A stretch of 12,961 nt of DNA, taken from Planctomycetaceae bacterium (GTDB lineage Bacteria; Planctomycetota; Planctomycetia; Pirellulales; Thermoguttaceae). The notes under the pieces were generated by a model, which worked only from the letters and a program-made list of their open reading frames with translations, ran no database searches and had not been told where the DNA came from. The stretch's first letter is position 1; every line of letters begins with the position of its first letter. A program made the translations under genes and the position numbers. Shown in pieces: positions 1 through 7,175 of this stretch. The stretch covers positions 1-12,961 of the forward strand of contig SUVI01000119.1 of assembly GCA_015062085.1 (NCBI GenBank). Direction: 5' to 3'.

Positions 1-192
1 TCGGTTTCGCCATCGGTTTCGCCATCGGTTTCGCCATCGGTTTCGCCATCGGTTTCGCCATCGGTTTCGCCATCGGTTTCGCCATCGGTTTCCGAGCGGG
101 TTTCCGAGCGGGTTTCCGAGCGGGTTTCCGAGCGGGTTTCCGAGCGGGTTTCCGAGCGGGTTTCCGAGCGGGTTTCCGAGCGGGTTTCCGAA
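1..192. repeat. Tandem array of sixteen 12-bp units, cut by left edge
   Basis: Seven copies of TCGGTTTCGCCA (1-84) are followed by one hybrid unit TCGGTTTCCGAG (85-96), seven copies of CGGGTTTCCGAG (97-180) and one variant ending in GAA (181-192). There are no spacers or indels. Because the unit is a multiple of three, every frame stays open through it. Frame 1 reads SVSP repeats, then RVSE repeats, and runs without a stop into the membrane protein gene. Frame 3 reads GFAI/GFRA and stops at 249-251. Frame 2 stops at 386-388. The reverse strand can read MAKP repeats. Which reading, if any, is translated cannot be decided from this window, since the array continues to the left edge. Confidence 0.97.
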
Positions 193-210
193 AAGGCGGG
201 GGGGGCCGTT

Positions 211-3200
211 TTGGAATTCCTTCGAAGATCTTGGGGACGGAGATCTTTTGAGGCAGGCGACTGGATCCGGCCGCTTCCGCCTTCGGTGCGTGAGATGCTT
301 GAACAGGCTGCGGAAAAGATCCGAAAAACGGAGATCCAGAGTACACTTTGGACATTGGCGGGGATCTCGGTCTCCTTTTTTTTCCTGATCGTACTGGCAG
401 AGCATTGGCTTTTTCGGGACGGGATCGTACGCTGGGGCCGGAGTCTGTTTCTTTTTGCGCTTTTGGGAGTTTGGGGCTGGATGGTCTGGACGCGGATCGT
501 GCCGTTTTGGCGATGGAGGCTCCATCCGTACCATTTGGCTTCCGTGATCGAGGCATCTCGGCCGGAATTGAAGAACGGACTTCTGAATCTGCTTTACCTG
601 CTTCGGAAAAAGGAAGAGCTTGCGCAGGGAGGGAGCCGGGACACGCTGCTTGAGCGGCAGATCCTGAAAATCCTGGAACGGCATACTGCGTCACAAATGC
701 AGTGGATCGAGACGGAAAAACTGGTTCCGCGCAGGCGGCTGAACGTGATGCGTTTTGTGGTCGTGAGCCTTTTGGTCCTTTTTGCGGTCTATGCCGTCTT
801 TTCGCCGAAAAGCTCATTTCGGAGCGTCGCACGGGCGCTTCTTCCGTGGTGCGAGATCCATGTGCCGCGGCGCGTCCAGATCGACGAGATCGTACCGGGA
901 AATGTGGTCCTTTACCAGGGGGAGACGCTTTCGGTCCGGGCACGGATCCGGAAGTTGAATGACGGGGAGACGCCGACGCTTTTTTATTCCTCGTCGGACC
1001 GGAAGTTTCTGGATGCGCCGCTCTTCATGCGCCGGGTCCTAATGGAGGACGGGAGCGAAGGAAATGAATTTTGGGAAACGGAGATCACGGGGAGCGAAAA
1101 TGGGATCCAGGAAGAACTTACGTGGTATCTGAAGGCGGGAGACGCCTGTTCTGAAACGTACCGGGTCGAAGTACGTCCGCCGTTGGGCGTTCAGGTCGGA
1201 TCGATCCGGCTCGTGCCGCCGAAATACACTGGACTTCCGGCTGTTCGGCAGAGCGGCGGGGATCTTTTGGCGCTTTCCGGGACGCAGGTATTTCTGAATG
1301 TCCGGACCAGTGAGCCGGCAAAGAAAGTCTGGATGGAGCTTCTGAATTTGGAGACGCACAAGACGCAAACGCTTGCGTTTCACCCAGATATTACGGATGG
1401 ACGGGCCTCTGAGACGTGTTTTCATGCTTCCGTACCGCTGAACGGAACTTTTATGCCGGGAAAACAGAATGTGGGGAAGGAGCGTTTTGATGTGCGGTTC
1501 CGGTTTGAGAACGCGGACGGAAAGGCTGATCCGAAACCGTTGGTCTACCGATGGGAGATCTCTCCGGACAGAGAACCGGAACTTCGGATCGCGGAGGGAC
1601 CGGAGGAAAATGCGGAAGTGCGTCCCGAAGCGTCCGTCTCTCTGGTGCTTGAGGCGTCGGATCCGGATTTTGGTTTGCGTGCCGCGGGGTTTGGCGTTTC
1701 GTGGAATGGAAAACGGCTCGCGATTCCGGCTCTTTTGAATCTTCCGGCGGACGGCGGGGGACAAAAGACGCCGTTTCGCGGAGAATTCACGTTTCGACCG
1801 TCAGAGTATGGTCTGGAAGCGGGAGACGAGATCCTCTGGTGGGCGGAGGCTGAAGATACTCGGCGTCCGAACGGAAATCGCGTACAGACGGAATCGCGCC
1901 GCCTGCGCATTACGGATGGTACTGTAGGGACGGAAGGTCCGGAGCAGAACCAGACGGGAGATGCTCAACAAATGGAACGGGAAGAGGATGGGGCGACCCT
2001 GCGCGTCAGTCAAGAGGGACCGGGAACAGATGGGCTGGAAGATGGTTCGGCTGAAGAGGATGGGAAAGGGCCTGGGGCGGATCCTTTCATGAAGGACGCG
2101 GAAAAAACGGACGGTTCTCTGGATGATGGACTGGAGAGTGATGGGGACGGAACCGGAGAAAGTCCCAGTGAAGACGCTGATGAAGACGCCGGTGAAGACG
2201 CCGGTGAAGACGGGACTGAAAATGATGGGCTGGGAAACGCAGCTCCTGAAAATGAAACGTCAGAGCAGAACCGCGGTGAGGGGCAAGCCGGTGAGGGGCA
2301 GGCCGGAGAGAGCGGAGAAGGGGAAAATGACTCGAATGGCGAGGCGCCGACGCAGGGGCCCAGCAGAAAGAGCGGAGATGGTTCCCGGAATGGAGCGGAT
2401 GACGGATCGGATGGGGAAAATACACAGAATGCGGATGGAGATCCGTCGGACTCAAAGAATTCCGCAGGATCCAAAGCGCCCCGAGACGGCATGAAAAAGG
2501 AAAGGAACGCAGAACCGAAACTGGCTCCGGATGGATTTGATCCGCTTTCGGAGGCTTTAGCGGAAAAGGACCCGAGTGCGGAAAAAGACCCGAGTGCGGA
2601 AAAAGACCCGAGTGCGGAAAAAGACCCGAGTGCGGAAAAAGACTCGGAAGGTAAAGAGAGCGGCGGGAATTCCGGCGAAAAGCAGAAAGAGGGAGGATCA
2701 GCGCGTTCCGGTGCAAACACGGAGACGGGAGACGGACATGATGGGGAAAGTGCGGAGTCGGAAAAGAAGGATGGATCTGGAAAACGTCCGGAAGATAGAG
2801 AGTCCGGTGAGGATCCTGGCGAGGGATCTGGTGATGCTCTGGAACGCAGTAAGAAAACGGACGAAAAGACCGGAAAGGGACGAAATGGTCAGGAGCCGGG
2901 CCAGACGGTGAGTGCGCCGTTGGAGGAGGACGAGAACTCGGAGGAAGACGGTGAGCCTGAAACGGACGATCAGCGTAAAAAGACTGGAAAGGACCATGGC
3001 GGCGGAGCGAAAACGGAAGGCGAAACGCCCGACGATGCCTCCAGTGCCTTAAGCGGAACGGAGGATGGATCGGATTCTGCGCAGGATCTTCCCAGTCCGG
3101 TCATGGAAAAAGAGAAGACGGACGGCAGCGGACTGCGAGATTCGGAAAGTCAGCGGCCTGGGCGAGAGGAGATCGAAGATGACGGCTCGGAATCGTGGGG

Positions 3201-4359
3201 TGAGGAAGACCTCCGTCCTGCGCAGGAAGACGAAATGACGGGGACGAAACCGGATCCTGTGAACGATCCGGGAGAGGCGGTTGAGCAGATCCTCAAGCAT
3301 CGGGAAAGAGATCCGGGATCGCGTCCCTCGACGCTTCCGCCGAACGAAAAGTCGCCAAATGCTGACGGTTCAGATGCGCCAGCGCCGCAAGAAGTGCCGG
3401 CCTCGGAGATCGGCGAGGGAAAAGCGGAACTCCAAGAGCATTCCAAGGAAGAAAATCTGGAGTCTGCCCCCGAAGCGGACGGTCTGTTTGACGAAAAAAA
3501 GGAAACGGAGCCGGGTCGGTCATCGAACCAGGATGGCTCGCAGTCTGGAGATGCGGGAGACCGAAAATCTAAAAATGAGATGAAGCCGGACAATTCGACG
3601 GAAGTGGGAGGCCGGGCCGGTGAGAACCGCGGCGGGAATCGAAATGGTGCGGAAGAGCAGTCGAACCAGCAGGGACTCGGACGCGACGGGAGCAACACGC
3701 CGAATGGATCCGGAGATCCGACGGGAAGCGGAGGGGAAGGTCCCACTGGAGAACGCGGCGGAAACAGTGCGCTGGCAGACCATCCGACCGGAAGTGCAGA
3801 CCCGCAGAAACGTGAGGGAAATGGAAGCGAAACGCAGACAGGTGAGCGGCAGAGTCAGGAGCATGGAGCCGGGAAAAATTCGAAGGAGAGCGGGAATTCG
3901 ACCTCAAGCGGCGGGTCCGGCATCGGTGATGAAGTTCGAAGTCCGATGGGGACGCACGGAAATGCTGCACCTCCGCAGAAAGAGGATGCGGTGAATGCGG
4001 AATTTGCGCGCAGACAGACAGTTTTGGCTCTCGAACATCTGCGTGATGCGCTGGATCGGGGCGATGATTCCCTTCTGGAGTACTTGGGCTGGACGAGAGA
4101 AGAGGCGCGGGAATTTCTGGAAGAGTGGGAGAAGCTCAATGCGGATCTTGACCGGCCCGGAGCGTCGGAAGAGGAGAGGAGACGCTCGGAAAACGCATTC
4201 CGAAATCTGGGGCTGGTGCCGCAGTCATTCCGATACGAAAACGGAACGGAGACGGAAAAACAGCGTCCTGCCGTACGCGGCGGCCGCAGAGTTGAGGCTC
4301 CGACGCAATGGCGCGAGCATTTCGACGCATTTTCACGCGGAGTGGGAAACGGCAAGTGA
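211..4359 (+). CDS. Large membrane-anchored protein, DUF4175-like N-terminus, acidic low-complexity middle
   Basis: This 1382-residue protein resembles planctomycete proteins often annotated 'circumsporozoite-like, membrane associated' or DUF4175-like, usually encoded near MoxR-ATPase/DUF58/vWA genes. That family assignment is from memory. Hydrophobic helices lie at about residues 46-64, 77-95 and 180-197, with a basic, helical cytoplasmic-looking stretch between the second and third. Residues about 220-560 look like beta-rich Ig-like domains, probably extracytoplasmic. Residues about 570-1255 are Asp/Glu/Gly/Ser/Lys/Asn-rich and probably disordered, with internal short repeats. The last 120 residues form a helical domain (including LGWTREEAREFLEEW). 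The start is uncertain. TTG at 211 keeps the PLPPSVREML stretch but has only G-rich sequence upstream. Frame 1 is open to the left edge, and GTG 286 or ATG 295 are possible later starts. Function is unknown; a role in envelope biogenesis or a MoxR-type complex is inference. A terminator follows the stop. Confidence 0.85.
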   Translation: MEFLRRSWGRRSFEAGDWIRPLPPSVREMLEQAAEKIRKTEIQSTLWTLAGISVSFFFLIVLAEHWLFRDGIVRWGRSLFLFALLGVWGWMVWTRIVPFWRWRLHPYHLASVIEASRPELKNGLLNLLYLLRKKEELAQGGSRDTLLERQILKILERHTASQMQWIETEKLVPRRRLNVMRFVVVSLLVLFAVYAVFSPKSSFRSVARALLPWCEIHVPRRVQIDEIVPGNVVLYQGETLSVRARIRKLNDGETPTLFYSSSDRKFLDAPLFMRRVLMEDGSEGNEFWETEITGSENGIQEELTWYLKAGDACSETYRVEVRPPLGVQVGSIRLVPPKYTGLPAVRQSGGDLLALSGTQVFLNVRTSEPAKKVWMELLNLETHKTQTLAFHPDITDGRASETCFHASVPLNGTFMPGKQNVGKERFDVRFRFENADGKADPKPLVYRWEISPDREPELRIAEGPEENAEVRPEASVSLVLEASDPDFGLRAAGFGVSWNGKRLAIPALLNLPADGGGQKTPFRGEFTFRPSEYGLEAGDEILWWAEAEDTRRPNGNRVQTESRRLRITDGTVGTEGPEQNQTGDAQQMEREEDGATLRVSQEGPGTDGLEDGSAEEDGKGPGADPFMKDAEKTDGSLDDGLESDGDGTGESPSEDADEDAGEDAGEDGTENDGLGNAAPENETSEQNRGEGQAGEGQAGESGEGENDSNGEAPTQGPSRKSGDGSRNGADDGSDGENTQNADGDPSDSKNSAGSKAPRDGMKKERNAEPKLAPDGFDPLSEALAEKDPSAEKDPSAEKDPSAEKDPSAEKDSEGKESGGNSGEKQKEGGSARSGANTETGDGHDGESAESEKKDGSGKRPEDRESGEDPGEGSGDALERSKKTDEKTGKGRNGQEPGQTVSAPLEEDENSEEDGEPETDDQRKKTGKDHGGGAKTEGETPDDASSALSGTEDGSDSAQDLPSPVMEKEKTDGSGLRDSESQRPGREEIEDDGSESWGEEDLRPAQEDEMTGTKPDPVNDPGEAVEQILKHRERDPGSRPSTLPPNEKSPNADGSDAPAPQEVPASEIGEGKAELQEHSKEENLESAPEADGLFDEKKETEPGRSSNQDGSQSGDAGDRKSKNEMKPDNSTEVGGRAGENRGGNRNGAEEQSNQQGLGRDGSNTPNGSGDPTGSGGEGPTGERGGNSALADHPTGSADPQKREGNGSETQTGERQSQEHGAGKNSKESGNSTSSGGSGIGDEVRSPMGTHGNAAPPQKEDAVNAEFARRQTVLALEHLRDALDRGDDSLLEYLGWTREEAREFLEEWEKLNADLDRPGASEEERRRSENAFRNLGLVPQSFRYENGTETEKQRPAVRGGRRVEAPTQWREHFDAFSRGVGNGK
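2167..2211 (+). repeat. 12-bp coding repeat (xEDA tetrapeptides)
   Basis: Within the acidic linker, GAAGACGCC-type 12-bp units encode SEDA, DEDA, GEDA and a partial GED in tandem. Unit length and in-phase structure match the 12-bp array at the left edge, although the sequence differs. Such repeats expand and contract by slippage without changing the frame. Confidence 0.85.
2275..2304 (+). repeat. 15-bp coding repeat (GEGQA x2)
   Basis: Two nearly identical 15-bp units encode GEGQA-GEGQA in the acidic linker of the large membrane protein. It is a small in-frame duplication. Confidence 0.75.
2560..2649 (+). repeat. 18-bp coding repeat (AEKDPS x4 plus degenerate copy)
   Basis: Four tandem 18-bp units GCGGAAAAAGACCCGAGT (the first has AAG for AAA) encode AEKDPS, followed by a degenerate AEKDSE copy. 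The near identity at DNA level, including codon choice, points to recent expansion. It lies in the low-complexity linker of the membrane protein, so copy number probably varies between strains. Confidence 0.93.
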
Positions 4360-4369
4360 GCCGAAATGC

Positions 4370-4404
4370 AAAGAAGCTCCCGTTTTTAAGGAGCTTCTTT
4401 TTTT
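4370..4404 (+). terminator. Rho-independent terminator after the large membrane protein gene
   Basis: An 11-bp perfect stem AAAGAAGCTCC / GGAGCTTCTTT (4370-4380 and 4390-4400) with a 9-nt loop is followed by a T run. It starts 11 bases after the stop codon at 4357-4359. On the opposite strand the hairpin is followed by a poorer T tract (GCATTT), so it may also weakly terminate the convergent SGNH gene. Confidence 0.9.
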
Positions 4405-4436
4405 ATGGAGAGCTTTCAGGATCCGGCATTCATCAT

Positions 4437-5177
4437 TCAGGATCCAGCTTTCGTGCCGGTCCAAGCCTGAACGATCGGTTCGACGGCCTCGGCCCAGAGA
4501 TAGTAGCCCGCTTTGTTCGGGTGGAGCTGGTCAGGCATGAGTTCCGTTTTCAGCGTTCCGTCTTCATTCAGGAAGATCTCGTTGATGTTCTTAAAGAAGA
4601 TGAATTTCCCGTCGGCCAGTGCTGGGAGCTGTGCGTTGATGGCATCGATGCGCATTCGGTACTGCGGACCGGGAACGGGACCGGTTTCGGGCTGGGAGCG
4701 CGGGAAGACGGCGAGAAGCAGGATCTTAGCTTCCGGGAATTTGACGCGGAGCGCCGCGAGGATCTCGCGGATCCCCTCTACCGTGTAGCGTGCAGTCGTT
4801 TCAGGACCGCGGTTCAGATTGTTCGTGCCGATCATGAGCATGATCATCTTCGGCGAAATTTTGTTGAGCATCGGATTCGCCAAACGCTGCATCGTCTGGT
4901 CGGTAATGTCGCCGCTGACGCCGATATTCACGGTCTTGCGGTTCGCGTTGGAGAAGTACTTTTGGTAGACTTCCAGACCGTAGTCGCCGGATCGGTCCCA
5001 AAAGTCGGTGATGGAGTCGCCGACCATAAGCAGATCCACGACTTCTTTTTCCTGTGCCTGATCCTGTGCTTGTGCCTGCGCCTGTGCCGGAGCGGAGAGC
5101 AGAAGGACGGTGACGGCCGTGAGGCACAGACCGGTCAAGAGTGCCGTGAGGCGGGAGAATGCGAACATTTTTTTCAT
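4437..5177 (-). CDS. Secreted SGNH/GDSL-family hydrolase (PAF-acetylhydrolase-like)
   Basis: The protein has 246 residues from ATG 5175-5177. Residues 1-33 form a classic signal peptide: MKK, a hydrophobic core, then SAPAQA. An Ala-Gln stretch (31-42) follows. All SGNH blocks are present: VGDSIT with nucleophile Ser55, block II NIGVSGD (84-90), block III GTNN (117-120) and block V DQLH with Asp216 and His219. The GDSITDFW and VNIGVSGD context resembles the platelet-activating-factor acetylhydrolase IB-type branch, which hydrolyses ester or acetyl groups; the substrate is unknown. The frame extends 17 codons upstream to 5228, but I chose 5177. It has an AAGGA ribosome site 8 bases upstream and starts the signal peptide directly, and the promoter predicts transcription from about 5235. 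The gene is convergent with the membrane protein gene and divergent from fumC. Export to periplasm or outside is likely. Confidence 0.92.
   Translation of the reverse strand: MKKMFAFSRLTALLTGLCLTAVTVLLLSAPAQAQAQAQDQAQEKEVVDLLMVGDSITDFWDRSGDYGLEVYQKYFSNANRKTVNIGVSGDITDQTMQRLANPMLNKISPKMIMLMIGTNNLNRGPETTARYTVEGIREILAALRVKFPEAKILLLAVFPRSQPETGPVPGPQYRMRIDAINAQLPALADGKFIFFKNINEIFLNEDGTLKTELMPDQLHPNKAGYYLWAEAVEPIVQAWTGTKAGS
5052..5087 (-). repeat. Ala-Gln hexanucleotide-type repeat after the signal peptide
   Basis: Six-base units (GCNCAR, one diverged to GATCAG) encode AQAQAQAQDQAQ directly at the predicted signal peptidase site. It is probably a flexible spacer between the cleavage site and the catalytic domain. 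Confidence 0.7.
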
Positions 5178-5185
5178 GTGCGTTT

Positions 5186-5190
5186 TCCTT
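5186..5190 (-). promoter_or_regulatory. Ribosome binding site fixing the SGNH hydrolase start
   Basis: AAGGA on the minus strand lies 8 bases before ATG 5177. It supports that internal start over the upstream in-frame ATG at 5228. Confidence 0.75.
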
Positions 5191-5241
5191 TTTTCTGTTT
5201 TTCTGAGGGTTGGATGGACGAAAATCAACTTACACGGCCTG

Positions 5242-5270
5242 ATTATACCATAATCTGCGCTTTCCGTAAA
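5242..5270 (-). promoter_or_regulatory. Sigma70-like promoter for the SGNH hydrolase gene
   Basis: On the minus strand, TTTACG (5265-5270), a 17-base spacer and a perfect TATAAT (5242-5247) form a strong promoter candidate. Transcription would begin near 5235, giving a leader of about 58 bases to ATG 5177. Confidence 0.7.
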
Positions 5271-5279
5271 TACGGGGGC

Positions 5280-5307
5280 TTGACTTTTTCTTCATTCGTG
5301 GCATAAT
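5280..5307 (+). promoter_or_regulatory. Sigma70-like promoter for fumC
   Basis: TTGACT (5280-5285), a 16-base spacer and CATAAT (5302-5307) match the consensus well. Transcription would begin near 5314, giving a leader of about 157 bases. Its -35 lies only 9 bases from the -35 of the divergent SGNH promoter. Confidence 0.65.
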
Positions 5308-5399
5308 TCAGGAAAATGTTTACCGGTTTCGCAAAATTTCCGGTCTCGCGGAACGCAGGGGACAAATTTTCCGGATCTTTTCTTCATTCAGGAAGTAAA

Positions 5400-5474
5400 A
5401 TGGAAGAAAAGGGAAGAAAAGAAAAGGGAAGAAAAGAGAAGAAAAAGGAAACAAAAAGGGAGCAAAATTCATGA
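5400..5474 (+). CDS. Possible 24-codon leader ORF overlapping the fumC start
   Basis: ATG at 5400 opens a 24-codon frame whose TGA (5472-5474) overlaps the fumC ATG as ATGA, the arrangement typical of translational coupling. AGGAAG (5390-5395) just upstream could serve as its ribosome site. The peptide would be almost entirely Lys, Glu, Arg and Gly (8 Lys, 3 Arg and 6 Glu of 24) because the DNA is nearly all purine. A purine-only tract has few chances for stop codons, so the frame may be accidental. It is reported because start, ribosome site and overlap all coincide. No homologue is recognised. Confidence 0.3.
   Translation: MEEKGRKEKGRKEKKKETKREQNS
5402..5451 (+). other. 50-base uninterrupted homopurine tract in the fumC leader
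   Basis: Every base from 5402 to 5451 is A or G, built from loosely repeated GGGAAGAAAA motifs. The purine bias continues to the fumC ribosome site GGGAG (5458-5462), which lies 8 bases before ATG 5471. The tract would leave the mRNA unstructured there and contains several weak Shine-Dalgarno-like sites. Its role, if any, is unknown. Confidence 0.9.
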
Positions 5475-6883
5475 AAGAACGCATTGAACGTGACTCGATG
5501 GGCGAAGTGCGCCTTCCGGCAGACGTCTACTATGGCGCGCAGACACAGCGTGCGGTGGAAAACTTTCCGATCGCGCAGGCTCCGCTTCCTGCGAAAATGA
5601 TCCAGGCGATGGGATTAGTAAAGTGGGCAGCTGCAAGCGCGAATGAGAAACTCGGACTTTTGGGCAAAAAACTTGCGCCGGAACAGATCGAGGCGATGAA
5701 AACGGCGGCGCTCGAGGTCGCAGACGGTAAAATGGGAGACCAATTCCCCGTCGATATTTACCAGACCGGGTCTGGGACTTCCACGAACATGAACGTGAAT
5801 GAGGTCATTTCGAACCGTGCGATCGAACTTTGCGGCGGTGACCGTTTCGACATGAAAAAGCCGATCCATCCCAACGACCACGTGAACATGGGGCAGAGCA
5901 CGAACGACATTTTCCCCACGGCGATCCACGTTGCGGGCGCGAAGCTCATCCGTGAGGCTCTTGTTCCTGCGCTGGAAGAGTGTGCCGCGGCATTCGCACA
6001 GAAGGCGGAGGAGTGGAAGGACATTCTGAAGATCGGACGCACGCACCTTGCCGATGCTACGCCGATGACGCTGGGGCAGGAGTTTGGGAGTTTCGCGCGT
6101 CAGATGGAACTGGCGGCACAGGATGCTCGTGATGCGGAAAAAGCGCTTCATGAACTTCCGGCTGGCGGGACGGCGGTCGGGTCTGGAATCAACACACATC
6201 CGCGATTCGCGGCGGAGACGGCAGCGTTTCTGAGCGAAAAGACCGGCATCCCCTTCTACGAGGCGGTCGATCATTTCGAGGCGAACGCGCAGCGGACCGG
6301 CGTCGTGCGTGCCCATTCGCTTGTGAAGGCCGTCGCGGTAACTCTCATGAACGTCGCGAACAACGTGCGCTGGCTCGGTTCTGGACCCCGATGCGGATAC
6401 TACGAGATCGCGCTGCCCGACCTGCAGCCCGGAAGTTCCATCATGCCCGGCAAGGTGAATCCGGTCCTCTGCGAGAGTTCGATCCAGGTCGCTGCCCGCG
6501 TCATCGGAAACGACACTGCGATCGCCGTCTGCGGCGGTGCGGGAGGCCAGTTCCAGCTGAACATCACGATGCCGCTGATGGCTGCGGTCCTGCTTGAGAG
6601 CGCGGAGATCATGGCTCGGTGCGTGGACGTTTTCACGCGGAACTGCGTCGCCGGTCTGAAAGCGAACCGCGAGAAATGCGAGGCCTCCGTCGAGCAGAGT
6701 CTCTCGATGGTCACGTCGCTGAATCCGTACATCGGCTACGAAAAAGCAGCGGCGCTGGCGAAGGAAGCCTTCAAAACGGGCAAGACGATCCGGGAACTCT
6801 GTCTTGAGCAGGAAGTTCTTCCTCCAGACGTACTTGCACAGGCTCTCGACCCCATGAAAATGACCCGTCCGCTGGACAGCTGA
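5471..6883 (+). CDS. fumC: Fumarate hydratase class II (fumarase C)
   Basis: This 470-residue enzyme reversibly hydrates fumarate to L-malate in the TCA cycle or its reductive branch. It is cytosolic and belongs to the homotetrameric fumarase/aspartase superfamily. The diagnostic features are TGSGTSTNMN (99-108), HPNDHVNMGQSTND (133-146), KIGRTHLADATPMTLGQE (187-204) with His192 as the likely catalytic acid/base, GTAVGSGINTHP (233-244) and the flexible loop GSSIMPGKVNP (321-331) carrying the catalytic serine. Length matches the usual 460-470. The THLADATP sequence and GINTHP favour fumarase over aspartase, although NPVLCES after the loop differs slightly from the common fumarase NPTQ. The start is supported by GGGAG 8 bases upstream. 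The gene has its own promoter and terminator, so it looks monocistronic. Confidence 0.94.
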   Translation: MKERIERDSMGEVRLPADVYYGAQTQRAVENFPIAQAPLPAKMIQAMGLVKWAAASANEKLGLLGKKLAPEQIEAMKTAALEVADGKMGDQFPVDIYQTGSGTSTNMNVNEVISNRAIELCGGDRFDMKKPIHPNDHVNMGQSTNDIFPTAIHVAGAKLIREALVPALEECAAAFAQKAEEWKDILKIGRTHLADATPMTLGQEFGSFARQMELAAQDARDAEKALHELPAGGTAVGSGINTHPRFAAETAAFLSEKTGIPFYEAVDHFEANAQRTGVVRAHSLVKAVAVTLMNVANNVRWLGSGPRCGYYEIALPDLQPGSSIMPGKVNPVLCESSIQVAARVIGNDTAIAVCGGAGGQFQLNITMPLMAAVLLESAEIMARCVDVFTRNCVAGLKANREKCEASVEQSLSMVTSLNPYIGYEKAAALAKEAFKTGKTIRELCLEQEVLPPDVLAQALDPMKMTRPLDS

Positions 6884-6952
6884 CACTGCGGAAGACCGTA
6901 TGCGGAAGTCCCGGAGAGGGGAAACGCGAAAAGTGCGAAAAAATGCGGAAAG

Positions 6953-6990
6953 ACACGAAGTGGATTTTTAAATCATTTCGTGTTTTCTTT
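6953..6990 (+). terminator. Rho-independent terminator after fumC
   Basis: ACACGAAGTGG (6953-6963) pairs with TCATTTCGTGT (6973-6983) through 11 base pairs, two of them G-U, and is followed by TTTCTTT. It begins 70 bases after the fumC stop. Confidence 0.75.
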
Positions 6991-7093
6991 CCGTCTGCTT
7001 CTGTCTTTCTGCAGGAATATCTCTGGATTATTTTTCTGCCGGGAATTTTGGGATTTTTTTTCACTAAAAAGCGTAAAATGATTTTCCCAGTGC

Positions 7094-7121
7094 TTGACAT
7101 TTTGAAAAAAAAGAGTAAACT
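7094..7121 (+). promoter_or_regulatory. Sigma70-like promoter for trpB
   Basis: A perfect TTGACA (7094-7099), a 16-base spacer and TAAACT (7116-7121) precede trpB. The predicted leader is about 48 bases. An inverted repeat AAACTT-AAAA-AAGTTT (7117-7132) overlaps the -10 and the predicted start site and could be an operator. Confidence 0.7.
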
Positions 7122-7175
7122 TAAAAAAGTTTTCTTTCATTCACAATATAGTCGCGAAAAATAGGGAGAAAAATC

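Noticed and set aside
1..192. Left-edge array as a CRISPR array
   Set aside because: Units are contiguous 12-mers with no spacers, and no cas gene is visible.
211..290. Cluster of GAATTC, TTCGAA, AGATCT and GGATCC resembling a cloning polylinker
   Set aside because: The reading frame is continuous with a family-like protein, and GATC-containing hexamers are common throughout this gene, so it is natural sequence.
2010..2720. Minus-strand frame with FSALGS repeats inside the membrane protein gene
   Set aside because: It is the antisense reading of the AEKDPS repeat and acidic linker. The purine-rich coding strand lacks stops on the other strand.
4416..4445. Duplicated TCAGGATCC around the SGNH stop codon
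   Set aside because: Two 9-bp copies only, with no wider duplication or target-site structure; most likely coincidental.
4308..5306. Plus-strand frame of 332 codons opposite the SGNH hydrolase
   Set aside because: It spans a terminator and lies antisense to a gene with all SGNH catalytic blocks and a signal peptide.
5471..6883. Possibility that the fumarase is aspartate ammonia-lyase
   Set aside because: GRTHLADATPMTLGQE and GSGINTHP match fumarase; aspartase typically has GRTQLQDAVP. Only the NPVLCES stretch is ambiguous.
6943..7164. 73-codon frame between fumC and trpB
   Set aside because: It runs across the fumC terminator and the trpB promoter, has no good ribosome site, and its composition is that of AT-rich noncoding DNA.
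7128..7175. trp attenuator or leader peptide before trpB
   Set aside because: The predicted leader is about 48 bases and contains no tandem Trp codons and no terminator/antiterminator pair.
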